Positions 51,258-60,957 are shown, counted from the first letter of the stretch. The stretch is 64,000 nt of DNA from Gammaproteobacteria bacterium (GCA_018828125.1 JAHJWB010000006.1:1-64000); one strand, 5' to 3'. Notes: generated by a model not told the origin, from the sequence alone. Translations and numbers: made by a program.

Positions 51258-53444
51258 CTACTTGGGTTCTGTCTTGCGCTGTTCCAGCTCCAGCCGCAGC
51301 TCGACCAGATCGTTGTCCATGCCAAACCCCACGGCCTGACCCGCAGCGGGCGGAGAGGTAACTGGCACTGCGGGCAGATCATTGAGCGTGAGGTGGGGCG
51401 GCTCCGACAGATCAAGATCGAGCGGCATGCCACGTGTCGTGGCGGGGTCGAGCACTGCAGGCGCCGTGGTGCCCTTCAGGGACTCGGCCACCTGGGCAGG
51501 GACGAGGTCAAAGTCAAACTCCAGGCTGGCGGCAAGGGAGTCCAGTGGCAGGTCTTCTTTTCTTCTGCCCACCAGCGGCGTCGCTGTGGGTTCTGCCACC
51601 AGTGTTTCCGTTCGCGGCGGCGCCAGTGGCGTGGTGCGCTTGCGTGGCGCGGGTTCGCCGCGCGCGCTGGCGGGGGTGGTCTGCGCGATGGACAGCAGCA
51701 GCAGCAGATCGTCATAGGCCGCCAGATCAAATGGCTCCACAGCTTCTGCGCCAGTGCGCCGGAACAGCAGCTTTTCCAGCAACATCAGCACGTTGGGCGA
51801 CGTCCATTCGGCTTCGATCTCTGCCAGCGAATCCGTGTAGTGGTACAGCATGCGACCCGTGCGATGGAAACCCGTGAACTCCGGCACCTGGGCGTTGAAA
51901 GACAGCATGAACTGCTTGCGCAACTGGGTGAACTCGTCCACCCGGCTCAGGGTGTGATACAGCCGCAACAGTTCCAGGTACGCCAGAGGAGAGGACTCCC
52001 GGTGCTGTGCAATGTGTTTTCTCAGCACCTCAATGGCTTGTTGGTGCTCGCCAACGGACACGAAAAACTCCGCCTGCTGCTGAACGTCGAACAGTTCCTC
52101 AGGATTGACGATATGCAAAGCGGATGCTGATGCAGATGCCGACGCAGACACCGGGGCCGCAGCAGGCGGCCGAGGTGGCGCCAACGGTGTTGGAGGTGGT
52201 GGGGGTGTGGTCGTCGGTGTCAAAGCCGCAGCCCCTGTGACGGCGGGAGACGTGGACACAAACCGCTCCTGAACCGGCACGGGTGCGGACACAGGCACCA
52301 ACCCCGAGGGTGTGGGCAGCGCGTCTGACGGCGTCCAGGTGTCTCCGGGATGGGGAGACAGGCCCATGGCAGCGTCATGCGCGGCCAGTGCATCGCGGTT
52401 TCCCAGCGCCACCGAGTCACGCCATGCCTGGACCGCCTTTTCGGACACTTTGCGCAGGCGGGTCCATGACCAGGCCGCCAGCAACAGTGCCAGCAAAAGC
52501 AACCCTCCCAGCACATAGACCACCATGGCCGGGAACCGCTCTTGCTCAGCAAGCTCCAGTTGCTGCTGCAGTTGCACTGCGGCCGCACGGTCTCGGTCGG
52601 CCTGCGCCTTCAAGGCTGCTGCGTCGGCTTCAAGCTTCTTCAGCCGGTCACTGTCCTGTTGCAAGTCCTGAGGCTGCGCGTTGAGTGACTTCCACAGCGC
52701 AGCCGCTTCATCGCGCTGCGCTGAGGGTTGGTCGGACGGCGCAGCGAACAGCTCCCGCGAAGCGCGCAAGGCCACGGGGCTATCAAGCCAGGTATCCAGC
52801 GGTTCCACCACAAGACGATTGCGCGCAGCGGGCTGGGGCGCCGCAGCCGCAGGCTTTGGTGCCGCACGGGGCCGAGCTGGGGGGCGCACGGGCGCGCGCG
52901 CCTGTGCCCTGGCAGGCGTTGGCGTGGAAGTGGCGGATGCCGTCCGCGGCGGTGTGGGCGCAACCGCTTGGTCCGGCTGTGGTACCAGGGGCGCAGGCGC
53001 AGAACCGACTGCGGTGTTGGCGGCTTGTGGCAGGCGCGTCACGTCGACAGGCGATGCTGACCGCGCAAGTGCCGCTGGCAACTCTGAAAGAAAGGTATAC
53101 GTACGCGTGGTTTTGCCCGTGCAACCGGCCGTCAGCGTGACGGTAAGCACGGGCTCGTCGACCGCCACAGCAGCCTGCACCCGCACAGCAGACGCACGGC
53201 CGCGCATTTCGGGAACGGGCGTCACCCGCACCCTGTTGTCGCTGATCGGGGTGTCCCCTGCCACCAGAGAAGCCGCCACACACGAAGAAGCAACATCCGA
53301 TCCGGCGTCAGGCTGCACGTCAAAGGTCAGATCGACGGGGGCGCCCAGCACTACCGCGCCCCTGCTACCACCCAGCGACAGCGCAGAGGCTCCTGTAGCA
53401 ACCACCCACAAACCGGCCCCAAAAATGGTGTAACGGATATTCAC
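51258..53444 (-). CDS. FimV-like polar/peptidoglycan-associated protein
   Basis: The 728-residue protein starts at GTG 53444 with a signal sequence (MNIRYTIFGAGLWVVATGAS). A beta-rich FimV N-terminal-like domain, a long Pro/Ala-rich linker (about 175-245), a coiled coil (about 290-330; SDRLKKLEADAAALKAQADR), a transmembrane segment MVVYVLGGLLLLALLLAAWSW, and a cytoplasmic tail with a TPR-like segment (EELFDVQQQAEFFVSVGEHQ) follow. FimV/TspA proteins organise the pole and type IV pili. The longer frame to 53738 would overlap the divergent dehydrogenase gene. Confidence 0.75.
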   Translation of the reverse strand: MNIRYTIFGAGLWVVATGASALSLGGSRGAVVLGAPVDLTFDVQPDAGSDVASSCVAASLVAGDTPISDNRVRVTPVPEMRGRASAVRVQAAVAVDEPVLTVTLTAGCTGKTTRTYTFLSELPAALARSASPVDVTRLPQAANTAVGSAPAPLVPQPDQAVAPTPPRTASATSTPTPARAQARAPVRPPARPRAAPKPAAAAPQPAARNRLVVEPLDTWLDSPVALRASRELFAAPSDQPSAQRDEAAALWKSLNAQPQDLQQDSDRLKKLEADAAALKAQADRDRAAAVQLQQQLELAEQERFPAMVVYVLGGLLLLALLLAAWSWTRLRKVSEKAVQAWRDSVALGNRDALAAHDAAMGLSPHPGDTWTPSDALPTPSGLVPVSAPVPVQERFVSTSPAVTGAAALTPTTTPPPPPTPLAPPRPPAAAPVSASASASASALHIVNPEELFDVQQQAEFFVSVGEHQQAIEVLRKHIAQHRESSPLAYLELLRLYHTLSRVDEFTQLRKQFMLSFNAQVPEFTGFHRTGRMLYHYTDSLAEIEAEWTSPNVLMLLEKLLFRRTGAEAVEPFDLAAYDDLLLLLSIAQTTPASARGEPAPRKRTTPLAPPRTETLVAEPTATPLVGRRKEDLPLDSLAASLEFDFDLVPAQVAESLKGTTAPAVLDPATTRGMPLDLDLSEPPHLTLNDLPAVPVTSPPAAGQAVGFGMDNDLVELRLELEQRKTEPK

Positions 53445-53516
53445 AATAAGTTCTGGTTTTGGTTGCGGAGATTCTTGCACATAAGTCCCGCCCAAGGCCA
53501 CAGCCATAATGACGCT

Positions 53517-55037
53517 ATGAAAATTCAGTATCCCAACATCGCCATCGTGGGCACAGGGGCCATGGGCCGAGGCATTGCACAAATCGCAGCCCAGGCTGGA
53601 AGCCAGGTTTTTCTGCTGGACGCCAACCCCGGTGCGGCCGCCACCGCCCAATCTGCACTCAACGAGCAATGGGCCAAGCTGGTGGCCAAAGGCCGCATCG
53701 ACGTTGCCCAGGCCAATGCGTGGGGCGCAAACCTCCATCCGGTTGACTCAGTGAACGACCTTGCCCACTGCGATCTCGTCATCGAGGCCATCGTGGAGCG
53801 TTTGGATGCCAAGCAAGCATTGTTCGCGCAACTTGAGTCCGTGGTCCGCCGAGAAGCGGTGCTCGCGACCAATACCTCGTCGCTTTCCGTCACCGCCATC
53901 GGTGCAGCGCTGAAAAACCCTGATCGCCTGGCTGGATTTCACTTCTTCAATCCGGTGCCCCTGATGAAGGTGGTCGAGGTGATCGCCGGCCTCAAAACCA
54001 ACCCCGCCATCTGTGCCGATCTGGCCGCCTACACCCAACAAATGGGGCACACCCCCGTGCAGGCGCAAGACACTCCCGGGTTCATCGTCAACCATGCGGG
54101 CCGTGGTTTTGGCACCGAGGCCTTGCGCATCGTGGGCGAAGGGGTGTCCGACTTTGCCACCATTGACCGCATCCTGCGCGACCAGGTGGGATTCAAACTG
54201 GGCCCCTTCGAGCTGATGGACCTGACCGCACTGGACGTATCGCACCCCGTGATGGAGGCCATCTATCGCCAGTACTACGACGAACCCCGTTTTCGGCCCA
54301 GCGTGATCACCGCGCAGCGCCTGGCAGGCGGTGTGTTGGGCAAAAAGGTGGGCGAAGGTTTCTATCGCTACGCCGAAGGTGTGGCGCAGGTGCCGCCAGA
54401 AGCTCCCGTGCCCGTCGTGGAGAACATCCCTCCGGTGTGGGTCTCCCCCCGCGCAGCACGGCGTGCAGAGCTGTACCAATTGCTCAAGGACCTGGGCGCC
54501 ACCATCGAGACCGGGCAATCGCCGTCGCCCAATGCCATCACGCTGGTGGCCCCGCTTGGGTTCGATATCACCACCGTGGCGGTCGTCGAGCGGCTGGACC
54601 CTGCCCGCACCATCGGCATCGACATGCTCATCGACGACGCCGCCACCAAACGCCGCGTGCTCGCCACCAACCCGGCCACGCGGGTGGACATCCGCAACGC
54701 AGCCCATGCCCTGTTTGCACGCGATGGCAAGCCCGTGAGCGTGATCCGTGACAGCGGCGGATTTGTCACCCAACGGGTGGTGGCCACCATCGTCAACATT
54801 GCCAGCGACATCTGCCAACAAGGCATCTGCAGCCCGCGCGATCTGGAAACCGCGGTCACGCTGGGCTTGGGCTACCCCCTGGGCCCGTTGGCCATGGGTG
54901 ACCGCTGGGGCCCAACCAACATCCTCGAAGTGCTGTTCAACATGCAGACGGTGTATGGCGACACGCGCTACCGCCCCAGCCCATGGTTACGCCGCCGTGG
55001 TGCCATCGGCCTGAGCCTCACGCATGTAGAGGAATGA
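53517..55037 (+). CDS. 3-hydroxyacyl-CoA dehydrogenase (PaaH-like)
   Basis: The 506-residue protein has the NAD-binding motif GTGAMGRGIAQIAAQAG, LATNTSSLSVTAIG, the catalytic His region GFHFFNPVPLMKVVEVI and two C-terminal 3HCDH domains, the second around VTLGLGYPLGPLAMGDRWGP. Length and domain plan fit PaaH/PaaC of phenylacetate degradation as well as fatty-acid beta-oxidation. The start is ATG 53517. The enoyl-CoA hydratase gene follows in the same direction. Confidence 0.88.
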   Translation: MKIQYPNIAIVGTGAMGRGIAQIAAQAGSQVFLLDANPGAAATAQSALNEQWAKLVAKGRIDVAQANAWGANLHPVDSVNDLAHCDLVIEAIVERLDAKQALFAQLESVVRREAVLATNTSSLSVTAIGAALKNPDRLAGFHFFNPVPLMKVVEVIAGLKTNPAICADLAAYTQQMGHTPVQAQDTPGFIVNHAGRGFGTEALRIVGEGVSDFATIDRILRDQVGFKLGPFELMDLTALDVSHPVMEAIYRQYYDEPRFRPSVITAQRLAGGVLGKKVGEGFYRYAEGVAQVPPEAPVPVVENIPPVWVSPRAARRAELYQLLKDLGATIETGQSPSPNAITLVAPLGFDITTVAVVERLDPARTIGIDMLIDDAATKRRVLATNPATRVDIRNAAHALFARDGKPVSVIRDSGGFVTQRVVATIVNIASDICQQGICSPRDLETAVTLGLGYPLGPLAMGDRWGPTNILEVLFNMQTVYGDTRYRPSPWLRRRGAIGLSLTHVEE

Positions 55038-55172
55038 AACACCCCTTGATGCGCTGCACGCCCTCTCCTATCTTTCGCGCAATACGAGGGGAGGAGGCCC
55101 ACGCCGGGGGCGACGCAGTTCCGCACAGCATGTGCAGCGCACAGCAAAAAATCCACTGAAATCCGAGGTCCC

Positions 55173-55952
55173 ATGCCCGCAGAACTCCTCAGCACCAGCC
55201 AGGGCCAGACCCTGATCCTGACCCTCCGCAACCCGGAGCGGCGCAACGCCATTGATCCAGCAATGTATGCAGCGGGCGTGGAGGCCTTGGGTGGCGCCGA
55301 AAGCAACGCAGACATCCGCAGCGTGATCATCACCGGCGCCGATGGCATGTTCTGCGCGGGTGGCAACCTGCAGCGCCTGTTGGCCAACCGACAGGAGGCT
55401 CCTGAAGTGCAAGCCCAAAGCATCGAAGGGCTGCACAACTGGATTGAAACCATCCGCACCTACCCCAAGCCGGTGATCGCGGCAGTGGAAGGCGCAGCGG
55501 CAGGCGCCGGCTTCTCGTTGGCGCTGGCGTGCGACTTCATCGTGTCGGCACGCAATGCCGTGTTTGTCATGGCCTACAGCAACGTGGCACTGTCGCCTGA
55601 CGGCGGCGGCAGCTGGAGTCTGGCGCATGCTCTGCCCCGGCAATTGGCCACCGAGATCCTCATGTGTGGTGACCGCATGGGCGCCGAGCGCCTGCACGCA
55701 TTGGGAATGGTCAACCGCCTGACCGAGTCGGGCCACGCCCTGGAAGCCGCACTGGCCTTGGCCGAGCAGCTCAATGCGCGCGCGCCGAACGCCCTGGCAA
55801 GCATCAAAGAATTGCTGGCGGAGGCCCCACACAACAGCCTCACGCAGCAGCTGGGACAAGAGCGCAATCACTTCGTGAAGAATCTGCACCACACCAACGG
55901 CGGCGCGGGCATCTCGGCCTTTCTGGACAAACGGGTGCCCCGCTACGAATAG
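55173..55952 (+). CDS. enoyl-CoA hydratase/isomerase family protein
   Basis: The 259-residue crotonase-fold protein has the oxyanion-hole segments ADGMFCAGGNLQRLL and AVEGAAAGAGFSLALACDF. The second catalytic Glu region contains SPDGGGSWSLAHALP, with Asp in place of the usual Glu in the glycine-rich loop, a feature seen in PaaG-like isomerases. A role in phenylacetate or fatty-acid oxidation beside the 3-hydroxyacyl-CoA dehydrogenase is likely. A strong terminator follows. Confidence 0.85.
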   Translation: MPAELLSTSQGQTLILTLRNPERRNAIDPAMYAAGVEALGGAESNADIRSVIITGADGMFCAGGNLQRLLANRQEAPEVQAQSIEGLHNWIETIRTYPKPVIAAVEGAAAGAGFSLALACDFIVSARNAVFVMAYSNVALSPDGGGSWSLAHALPRQLATEILMCGDRMGAERLHALGMVNRLTESGHALEAALALAEQLNARAPNALASIKELLAEAPHNSLTQQLGQERNHFVKNLHHTNGGAGISAFLDKRVPRYE

Positions 55953-55996
55953 CCCGCCCCGAGGTGATATGCAGCACCTCACACCGCTACCCTTTC

Positions 55997-56034
55997 AAGG
56001 CCCTGCGCGCTGTCTTCAGCGCTCAGGGCCTTTT
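55997..56034 (+). terminator. Rho-independent terminator after the enoyl-CoA hydratase gene
   Basis: AAGGCCCTG-C-GCGCTG-TCTT-CAGCGC-T-CAGGGCCTT forms a long, nearly perfect stem followed by TTTT. Confidence 0.9.
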
Positions 56035-56133
56035 GCATGGGCAACGCCTAGACACGCAGGTGACAACCCTGAGGCTGAATCGCGGTCCCTGACGTGACAA
56101 TGGGCCTGTTACTAGTCACCCAAAAGACAGGCC

Positions 56134-56853
56134 ATGGACGACCCGATTCTTACTATCGAAGAACGTGAAGCGATCAACTCAGGTCGCTGGTTTTCATCAC
56201 TCTCACCTTCTCTACGCCACGACATCCTCCGATGTGCATACGTCAAACGCTACAAGGACGGCGGCCTCATCGCCGCACGCGGCGATCCGCCCGAGGAGTG
56301 GATTGCGTGCGCCCGGGGCGCAGTGCGGGTGAGTTCCACATCCATCTCTGGCAAGCAGATCACGCTGACGTATGTGGAGCCAGGCATCTGGTTCGGCGAT
56401 GTGGCGATCTTCGACGGGGACCGGCGCACACACGACGCCTATGCGCATGGCGACACCACCATCCTGTGTGTAGCCAAAGCGGATTTCAAGAAGATTCTTG
56501 CCGCGCATGTGGAGTTTTACGAGGCCATGCTGCGGCTGCATGCACGGCGCATTCGCCAGCTGTACGGTTTGGTGGAGGACCTCAATACCCTGCCCTTGCG
56601 GGCGCGGCTGGCCAAGCAACTGGTGCACCTGGTGCGCAGTTACGGCATACCCAGCCTGTCGGATGGCAGCGAGATGCGCATTGGACTGCAATTGGCACAA
56701 GAAGAGCTGGCGCAACTGCTGGGCGCATCGCGCCAGCGAGTGAACCAGGAGCTCAAGGCCATGGAGCGCGAGGATGCCATCCGCATCGAGCCGGGCGGCC
56801 TGGTCGTGCGAGACCGCGACGCCCTCATGCGCATTGCTGAAACCGACAACTGA
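56134..56853 (+). CDS. Crp/Fnr-family transcriptional regulator
   Basis: The 239-residue protein has a cyclic-nucleotide-binding-like domain (about 15-130; VEPGIWFGDVAIFDGDRRTH) and a C-terminal winged helix (EELAQLLGASRQRVNQELKA). The Fnr cysteine cluster is absent. The C-terminal helix RQRVNQELK is a typical recognition helix. It is followed after 17 bp by the APH-like kinase gene and then the acyl-CoA dehydrogenase gene, and probably controls them. Confidence 0.88.
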   Translation: MDDPILTIEEREAINSGRWFSSLSPSLRHDILRCAYVKRYKDGGLIAARGDPPEEWIACARGAVRVSSTSISGKQITLTYVEPGIWFGDVAIFDGDRRTHDAYAHGDTTILCVAKADFKKILAAHVEFYEAMLRLHARRIRQLYGLVEDLNTLPLRARLAKQLVHLVRSYGIPSLSDGSEMRIGLQLAQEELAQLLGASRQRVNQELKAMEREDAIRIEPGGLVVRDRDALMRIAETDN

Positions 56854-56870
56854 AACACCTGCACCCCTCC

Positions 56871-57956
56871 ATGAGCAATTTCGACCACTTCGTAGGCACC
56901 CGACCCGTTTCCGATCAGCATGCTTTTGACATCGATGCGCTGACCGCCTGGCTCTCGCGGAACATGCAAGGTTTTGTCGGGCCACTGACGGTAGAAATGT
57001 TCAAAGGGGGGCAGTCCAACCCCACCTACAAGCTCATCACTCCGTCGATGAGCTATGTCATGCGCTCCAAACCCGGGCCCGTCGCCAAACTCTTGCCGTC
57101 GGCCCACGCGATTGAGCGCGAATTTGCGGTGATGAGCGGCCTGCATGGCACGGACGTGCCGGTCCCCCGCATGCACGTGCTGTGCGAGGACGAATCGGTG
57201 ATTGGCCGTGCCTTCTACATCATGGAATGCATGCAAGGTCGTGTGTTGTGGGACCAGTCTCTGCCAGGCATGTCGCCCACTGAGCGCGGTGCCATCTACA
57301 ACGAGATGAACCGCGTGATCGCCGCTTTGCATACCGTCAAGTTTGCAGACCGAGGTCTTGCCAGCTACGGCAAGCCTGGCAACTACTTCGACCGCCAGAT
57401 TGGGCGCTGGAGCAAGCAATACGTGGCTTCGGTCACGCAGCCCATCGAAGAAATGGACCGCCTGATGGAATGGCTGCCCGCGCACATGCCTGCAAGTGCG
57501 CGCGACGAAGGCCATGTATCCATCGTGCATGGTGACTATCGGCTGGACAACCTGATGTTCCACCCCACCGAGCCGCGCGTCATTGCCGTGCTGGACTGGG
57601 AGCTGTCCACGCTGGGCCACCCCTTGGCTGATTTCAGCTACCACTGCATGAGCTGGCACATTCCCGCCGGGATGGGCCGCGGCATTGCAGGCCAGGACCT
57701 TGCAGCGTTGGGTATACCGGACGAAGACCGCTACATCCGCGCTTACTGCGAACGCACCGGTATCACCACGCCGGAAGCACTGCGGGCGGACTGGAACTTC
57801 TACATGGCCTACAACATGTTTCGCATTGCGGCCATCCTGCAAGGTATTGCCAAACGCGTGGAGGCAGGCACCGCCTCCAGCGCACAGGCCAAGGCCTCTG
57901 GCGACACGGCGCGCCCCATGGCCCAACTGGCCTGGTCGTTCGCGCAACGCGGCTAA
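56871..57956 (+). CDS. aminoglycoside-phosphotransferase-fold kinase of the ACAD10/11 type
   Basis: The 361-residue protein has the kinase-like fold with FKGGQSNPTYKLITP, VHGDYRLDNLMFHP (catalytic loop) and VLDWELSTLGHPLADFSYH (metal-binding Asp). Proteins of this type are encoded beside or fused to acyl-CoA dehydrogenases (ACAD10/11), where they phosphorylate 4-hydroxyacyl-CoAs during degradation of 4-hydroxy acids. The acyl-CoA dehydrogenase gene next door fits this role. Confidence 0.85.
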   Translation: MSNFDHFVGTRPVSDQHAFDIDALTAWLSRNMQGFVGPLTVEMFKGGQSNPTYKLITPSMSYVMRSKPGPVAKLLPSAHAIEREFAVMSGLHGTDVPVPRMHVLCEDESVIGRAFYIMECMQGRVLWDQSLPGMSPTERGAIYNEMNRVIAALHTVKFADRGLASYGKPGNYFDRQIGRWSKQYVASVTQPIEEMDRLMEWLPAHMPASARDEGHVSIVHGDYRLDNLMFHPTEPRVIAVLDWELSTLGHPLADFSYHCMSWHIPAGMGRGIAGQDLAALGIPDEDRYIRAYCERTGITTPEALRADWNFYMAYNMFRIAAILQGIAKRVEAGTASSAQAKASGDTARPMAQLAWSFAQRG

Positions 57957-58003
57957 GCCAAGCCCCGCAAAACGACATCCCTGATTTTTAGACGGAGACC
58001 CCC

Positions 58004-59278
58004 ATGGACTTTGATTACTCCCCCAAGACCAAGGAACTGCAGGCCAAGCTGCTCCAGTTCATGGACGACCACATCTACCCATCCGAGGCAGATTACAAGG
58101 CAGAACTGGCGGCCAACACGGTGGCTGGCAAACGCTGGACGGCCTTGAACACCATTGAAAACCTCAAACCCAAGGCGCAAGCTGCGGGCTTGTGGAACCT
58201 GTTCTTGCCCGTCGACAGTGCTGCGGCCTCGGGTTACGACGGCGCAGGCCTGACCAACCAGGAATATGCACCGCTCGCAGAAATCATGGGCCGTGTGCCA
58301 TGGTCCAGCGAGGTGTTCAACTGCTCCGCACCCGACACCGGCAACATGGAAACCATCGCCCGCTATGGCGACGATGCCAACAAGGCCCGCTGGCTCAAGC
58401 CGCTGCTCGAAGGCAAGATCCGCTCGGCCTTTGCGATGACCGAACCCGACGTCGCGTCGAGCGATGCCACCAACATCGAAACCCGCATCGAACGCGATGG
58501 CGACGACTACGTCATCAACGGTCGCAAGTGGTGGATCTCCGGTGCGGCCGATCCACGCTGCGCAGTGTTCATCACCATGGGCAAAACCGACCCCGACGCG
58601 CCCCGCCATTCGCAGCAAAGCATGGTGCTGGTACCGGCTGACACCAAGGGTATCACCATCATCCGTCCGCTCAATGTGCTGGGCTACGACGACGCGCCTC
58701 ACGGCCACGTGGAGATGACGTTTGAGAACGTGCGCGTGCCGGTCACCAACATTCTGCTGGGCGAAGGCCGCGGCTTCGAAATCGCCCAAGGCCGCCTTGG
58801 CCCAGGCCGCATCCACCACTGCATGCGCCTGATTGGCCTGGCCGAACGCGCCCTCGAGTTGATGTGCAAGCGCGCTTCGTCACGCGTGGCCTTTGGCAAG
58901 ACCGTGGCTCAACAGACCGTGACGCAAGAACGCATTGCCGAAGCGCGCTGCAAGATCGACATGGCCCGCCTGCTGACCCTGAAGGCCGCCTGGTTGATGG
59001 ACGTGGCGGGCAACAAGGTGGCCAAGACCGAAATCGCCATGATCAAGGTCGTGGCCCCCAGCATGGCCTGCCAGGTGATTGACTGGGCCATGCAGGTGCA
59101 TGGCGGCGGCGGCATGTGCGACGACTTCCCGCTCGCATCGGCCTATGCCAATGCTCGCACGCTGCGCTTTGCAGACGGCCCGGACGAAGTGCACCGCAAT
59201 GCCATTGCCAAGTGGGAGCTGGGTAAGTACGGCACCTACGGCCGCGACGCGGGCGTGCCGATTACTCGGGGTAGTTAA
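58004..59278 (+). CDS. acyl-CoA dehydrogenase (ACAD10/11-like)
   Basis: The 424-residue flavoenzyme has [20 protein letters not shown] (FAD/substrate loop), [16 protein letters not shown] and the C-terminal signature [28 protein letters not shown] precedes ATG 58004. It probably forms, with the upstream kinase-like protein, a route for hydroxylated or unusual acyl-CoAs. The repeat/terminator-like block follows its stop directly. Confidence 0.92.
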   Translation: MDFDYSPKTKELQAKLLQFMDDHIYPSEADYKAELAANTVAGKRWTALNTIENLKPKAQAAGLWNLFLPVDSAAASGYDGAGLTNQEYAPLAEIMGRVPWSSEVFNCSAPDTGNMETIARYGDDANKARWLKPLLEGKIRSAFAMTEPDVASSDATNIETRIERDGDDYVINGRKWWISGAADPRCAVFITMGKTDPDAPRHSQQSMVLVPADTKGITIIRPLNVLGYDDAPHGHVEMTFENVRVPVTNILLGEGRGFEIAQGRLGPGRIHHCMRLIGLAERALELMCKRASSRVAFGKTVAQQTVTQERIAEARCKIDMARLLTLKAAWLMDVAGNKVAKTEIAMIKVVAPSMACQVIDWAMQVHGGGGMCDDFPLASAYANARTLRFADGPDEVHRNAIAKWELGKYGTYGRDAGVPITRGS

Positions 59279-59279
59279 A

Positions 59280-59373
59280 GGCTCCCCCCTGAGGCGCTAC
59301 GCGCCTTCCCCCTGAGGGGGACCCCGCCAGCGCGGCGGGGCGGCCCTTGCGCGGCGGCCCTGATCAGGGCCGC
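59280..59373. terminator. C/G-rich hairpin block between convergent genes
   Basis: AGGCGC-TAC-GCGCCT lies within CCCCCTGAGG...CCTTCCCCCTGAGGGGG. A perfect 20-bp palindrome GCGGCCCTGATCAGGGCCGC is at 59354-59373. It separates two convergent genes and has the repeat pattern also seen at 33765-33815. Likely a bidirectional terminator-type repeat. Confidence 0.5.
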
Positions 59374-59402
59374 GCCCGGTTCAACGACCTCAGGCGCTCG
59401 CG

Positions 59403-60107
59403 TCAAAGCGAATCCGATACCTGCGGTGGGGGCACATTCTGCAAGGCCCCCTGCGCCGCAGCCAGCAACACCTGCGTGGCCTGGGCGATTTCTGGCAGGC
59501 TGCGCCGCGTATGTTCCATGCGCAGGTAGACCTTGCCCCGCGCCAGCATCAGCAGCAGCGGTGATTCCGCCCGCGCGGCACCACCCTCTCCTTCCACAAT
59601 GTTGAGCAACTGCGACACCACGGGCGCATGAATCCACCGTTGCGCGATTTCGATGCGCTCGGCCACCACGGCAAAGTGGCGTCGAAATGATGTGGGCAGC
59701 TCGGGCCAGGTCACCTCCTCATACATGGCCAGCCAGCGCATTTCTTCAGGCAAGCTGGCATCGACCGTGGTCTGCAGCGTGTCGGTGATGGCGTTGTAGG
59801 CATTGCACTCCAGGGCCTCCTGCAGGGGTCGGTTGAGCACCATCACCGCCGCGTCGGGGTCGGCGCCCATGTCGGCACGGCCACGCAGCTCAAAGCCTCG
59901 CACATAGTCGCGTGTGGCCGTTCCAGATTCCAGCCGCCACGCATGCCCGCTCAGTTCGCCGCCCAGATCAAAATGCCCTTCGGTGGCCTGCACCACGATG
60001 GCAAGTTGCTGTGCGGCGGCCCAGCGCGCAACCTCCTGGTTGGAGACCGGCTTGGTGGCGGACGAACCACCCGAGGGGTGAAGGGCTTTGCGGAGGCGAT
60101 CAAACAT
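59403..60107 (-). CDS. conserved hypothetical protein
   Basis: A 234-residue soluble protein (MFDRLRKALHPSGGSSATKP ... HTRRSLPEIAQATQVLLAAA). The middle part mixes short strands and helices (WRLESGTATRDYVRGFELRG; LPEEMRWLAMYEEVTWPELP). I do not recognise a family. ATG 60107 is chosen; an in-frame ATG at 60200 would add 31 residues of low-complexity sequence and crowd the divergent transpeptidase gene. It is convergent with the acyl-CoA dehydrogenase gene. Confidence 0.6.
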   Translation of the reverse strand: MFDRLRKALHPSGGSSATKPVSNQEVARWAAAQQLAIVVQATEGHFDLGGELSGHAWRLESGTATRDYVRGFELRGRADMGADPDAAVMVLNRPLQEALECNAYNAITDTLQTTVDASLPEEMRWLAMYEEVTWPELPTSFRRHFAVVAERIEIAQRWIHAPVVSQLLNIVEGEGGAARAESPLLLMLARGKVYLRMEHTRRSLPEIAQATQVLLAAAQGALQNVPPPQVSDSL

Positions 60108-60222
60108 GGCGGGTTCGGAGCCCAGGGCTCCGCCGTAGTCGCGGGTATGGGCATTATTGGGGGCATTGGCCGCCACCGCAAACCGGTACGATGGCTCCAT
60201 CTGCCGATCTCCCCTTCATACC

Positions 60223-60927
60223 GTGACCCGCACCCTTCGACCCCCATCCACGCAGTTCAACCCATTGCGCCGCCGCCTGATGGCAGGCGCTGCAGCTTCG
60301 GTGTGCAGCGCTATGTTCATCGCACCGGCGGCTACGGCAAGTTCCGGTACCGGGACAACTGCAACCGGTGCCTGGCCACCCGCCGAGGCGTCAACCAACG
60401 CCCAAAAGCTGGTGCGCTGGGCCACAGACACAGCAGACCACCAGGGCATGCCGTTTGCCGTCATCGACAAACCCGCAGCACGCATCCACGTGTTCTCAGC
60501 GCGCGGCCAATGGCTGGGCAGCGCGCCGGTTTTGCTGGGCGCGGCCCTGGGCGACCGGTCGGCACCCGACATCGGCACCCGGCCCCTGTCGCAAATCCGC
60601 CCGGACGAGCGCACCACGCCCGCGGGCCGTTTTGTGACCGAACCCGGCCGCAACCTGCGTGGTGATGACATTGTGTGGATTGACTACGACTCTGCGGTCT
60701 CACTGCACCGGGTGCGCAGCGTGAGCGCGTCGGAGCGCAGGCTGCAGCGACTGGCCAGCCCGGGTGCCCGCGACAAGCGCATCAGCTACGGCTGCGTGAA
60801 CGCGCCTGAAGCGTTCTATAACCAGCTCATCGCCCCGCTTCTGGGCAAGGCGCCAGGTGTGGTGTATGTCTTGCCTGATACAGAGCCATTTGCTTCTGTA
60901 TTCATAGCTGCCAGCGCATACCAGTAA
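60223..60927 (+). CDS. exported L,D-transpeptidase-like (YkuD) protein
   Basis: The protein of about 234 residues has a signal sequence containing RRRLMAGAAASVCSAM, possibly Tat-type. The YkuD-like core follows: FAVIDKPAARIHVFSARGQW, TTPAGRFVTEP, SLHRV and ISYGCVNAPEAFYNQLI, where the catalytic Cys is in SYGCVN and the usual SHGC histidine is Tyr. The start is GTG 60223. The last ten or so residues (FIAASAYQ and stop) are encoded by a dispersed repeat copy. Confidence 0.75.
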   Translation: MTRTLRPPSTQFNPLRRRLMAGAAASVCSAMFIAPAATASSGTGTTATGAWPPAEASTNAQKLVRWATDTADHQGMPFAVIDKPAARIHVFSARGQWLGSAPVLLGAALGDRSAPDIGTRPLSQIRPDERTTPAGRFVTEPGRNLRGDDIVWIDYDSAVSLHRVRSVSASERRLQRLASPGARDKRISYGCVNAPEAFYNQLIAPLLGKAPGVVYVLPDTEPFASVFIAASAYQ

Positions 60928-60957
60928 AGCGCTAGAGGCACTTTTTACCTATATTTC
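60899..60957 (+). repeat. dispersed 55-bp repeat forming the end of the transpeptidase gene
   Basis: TATTCATAGCTGCCAGCGCA, then TAAAGCGCTAGAGGCAC. The TAA stop of the gene is part of this copy. Confidence 0.8.

Noticed and set aside
51258-53738. FimV-like protein starting at 53738
   Set aside because: The extra 98 residues lie inside the divergent dehydrogenase gene; GTG 53444 gives a proper signal peptide.
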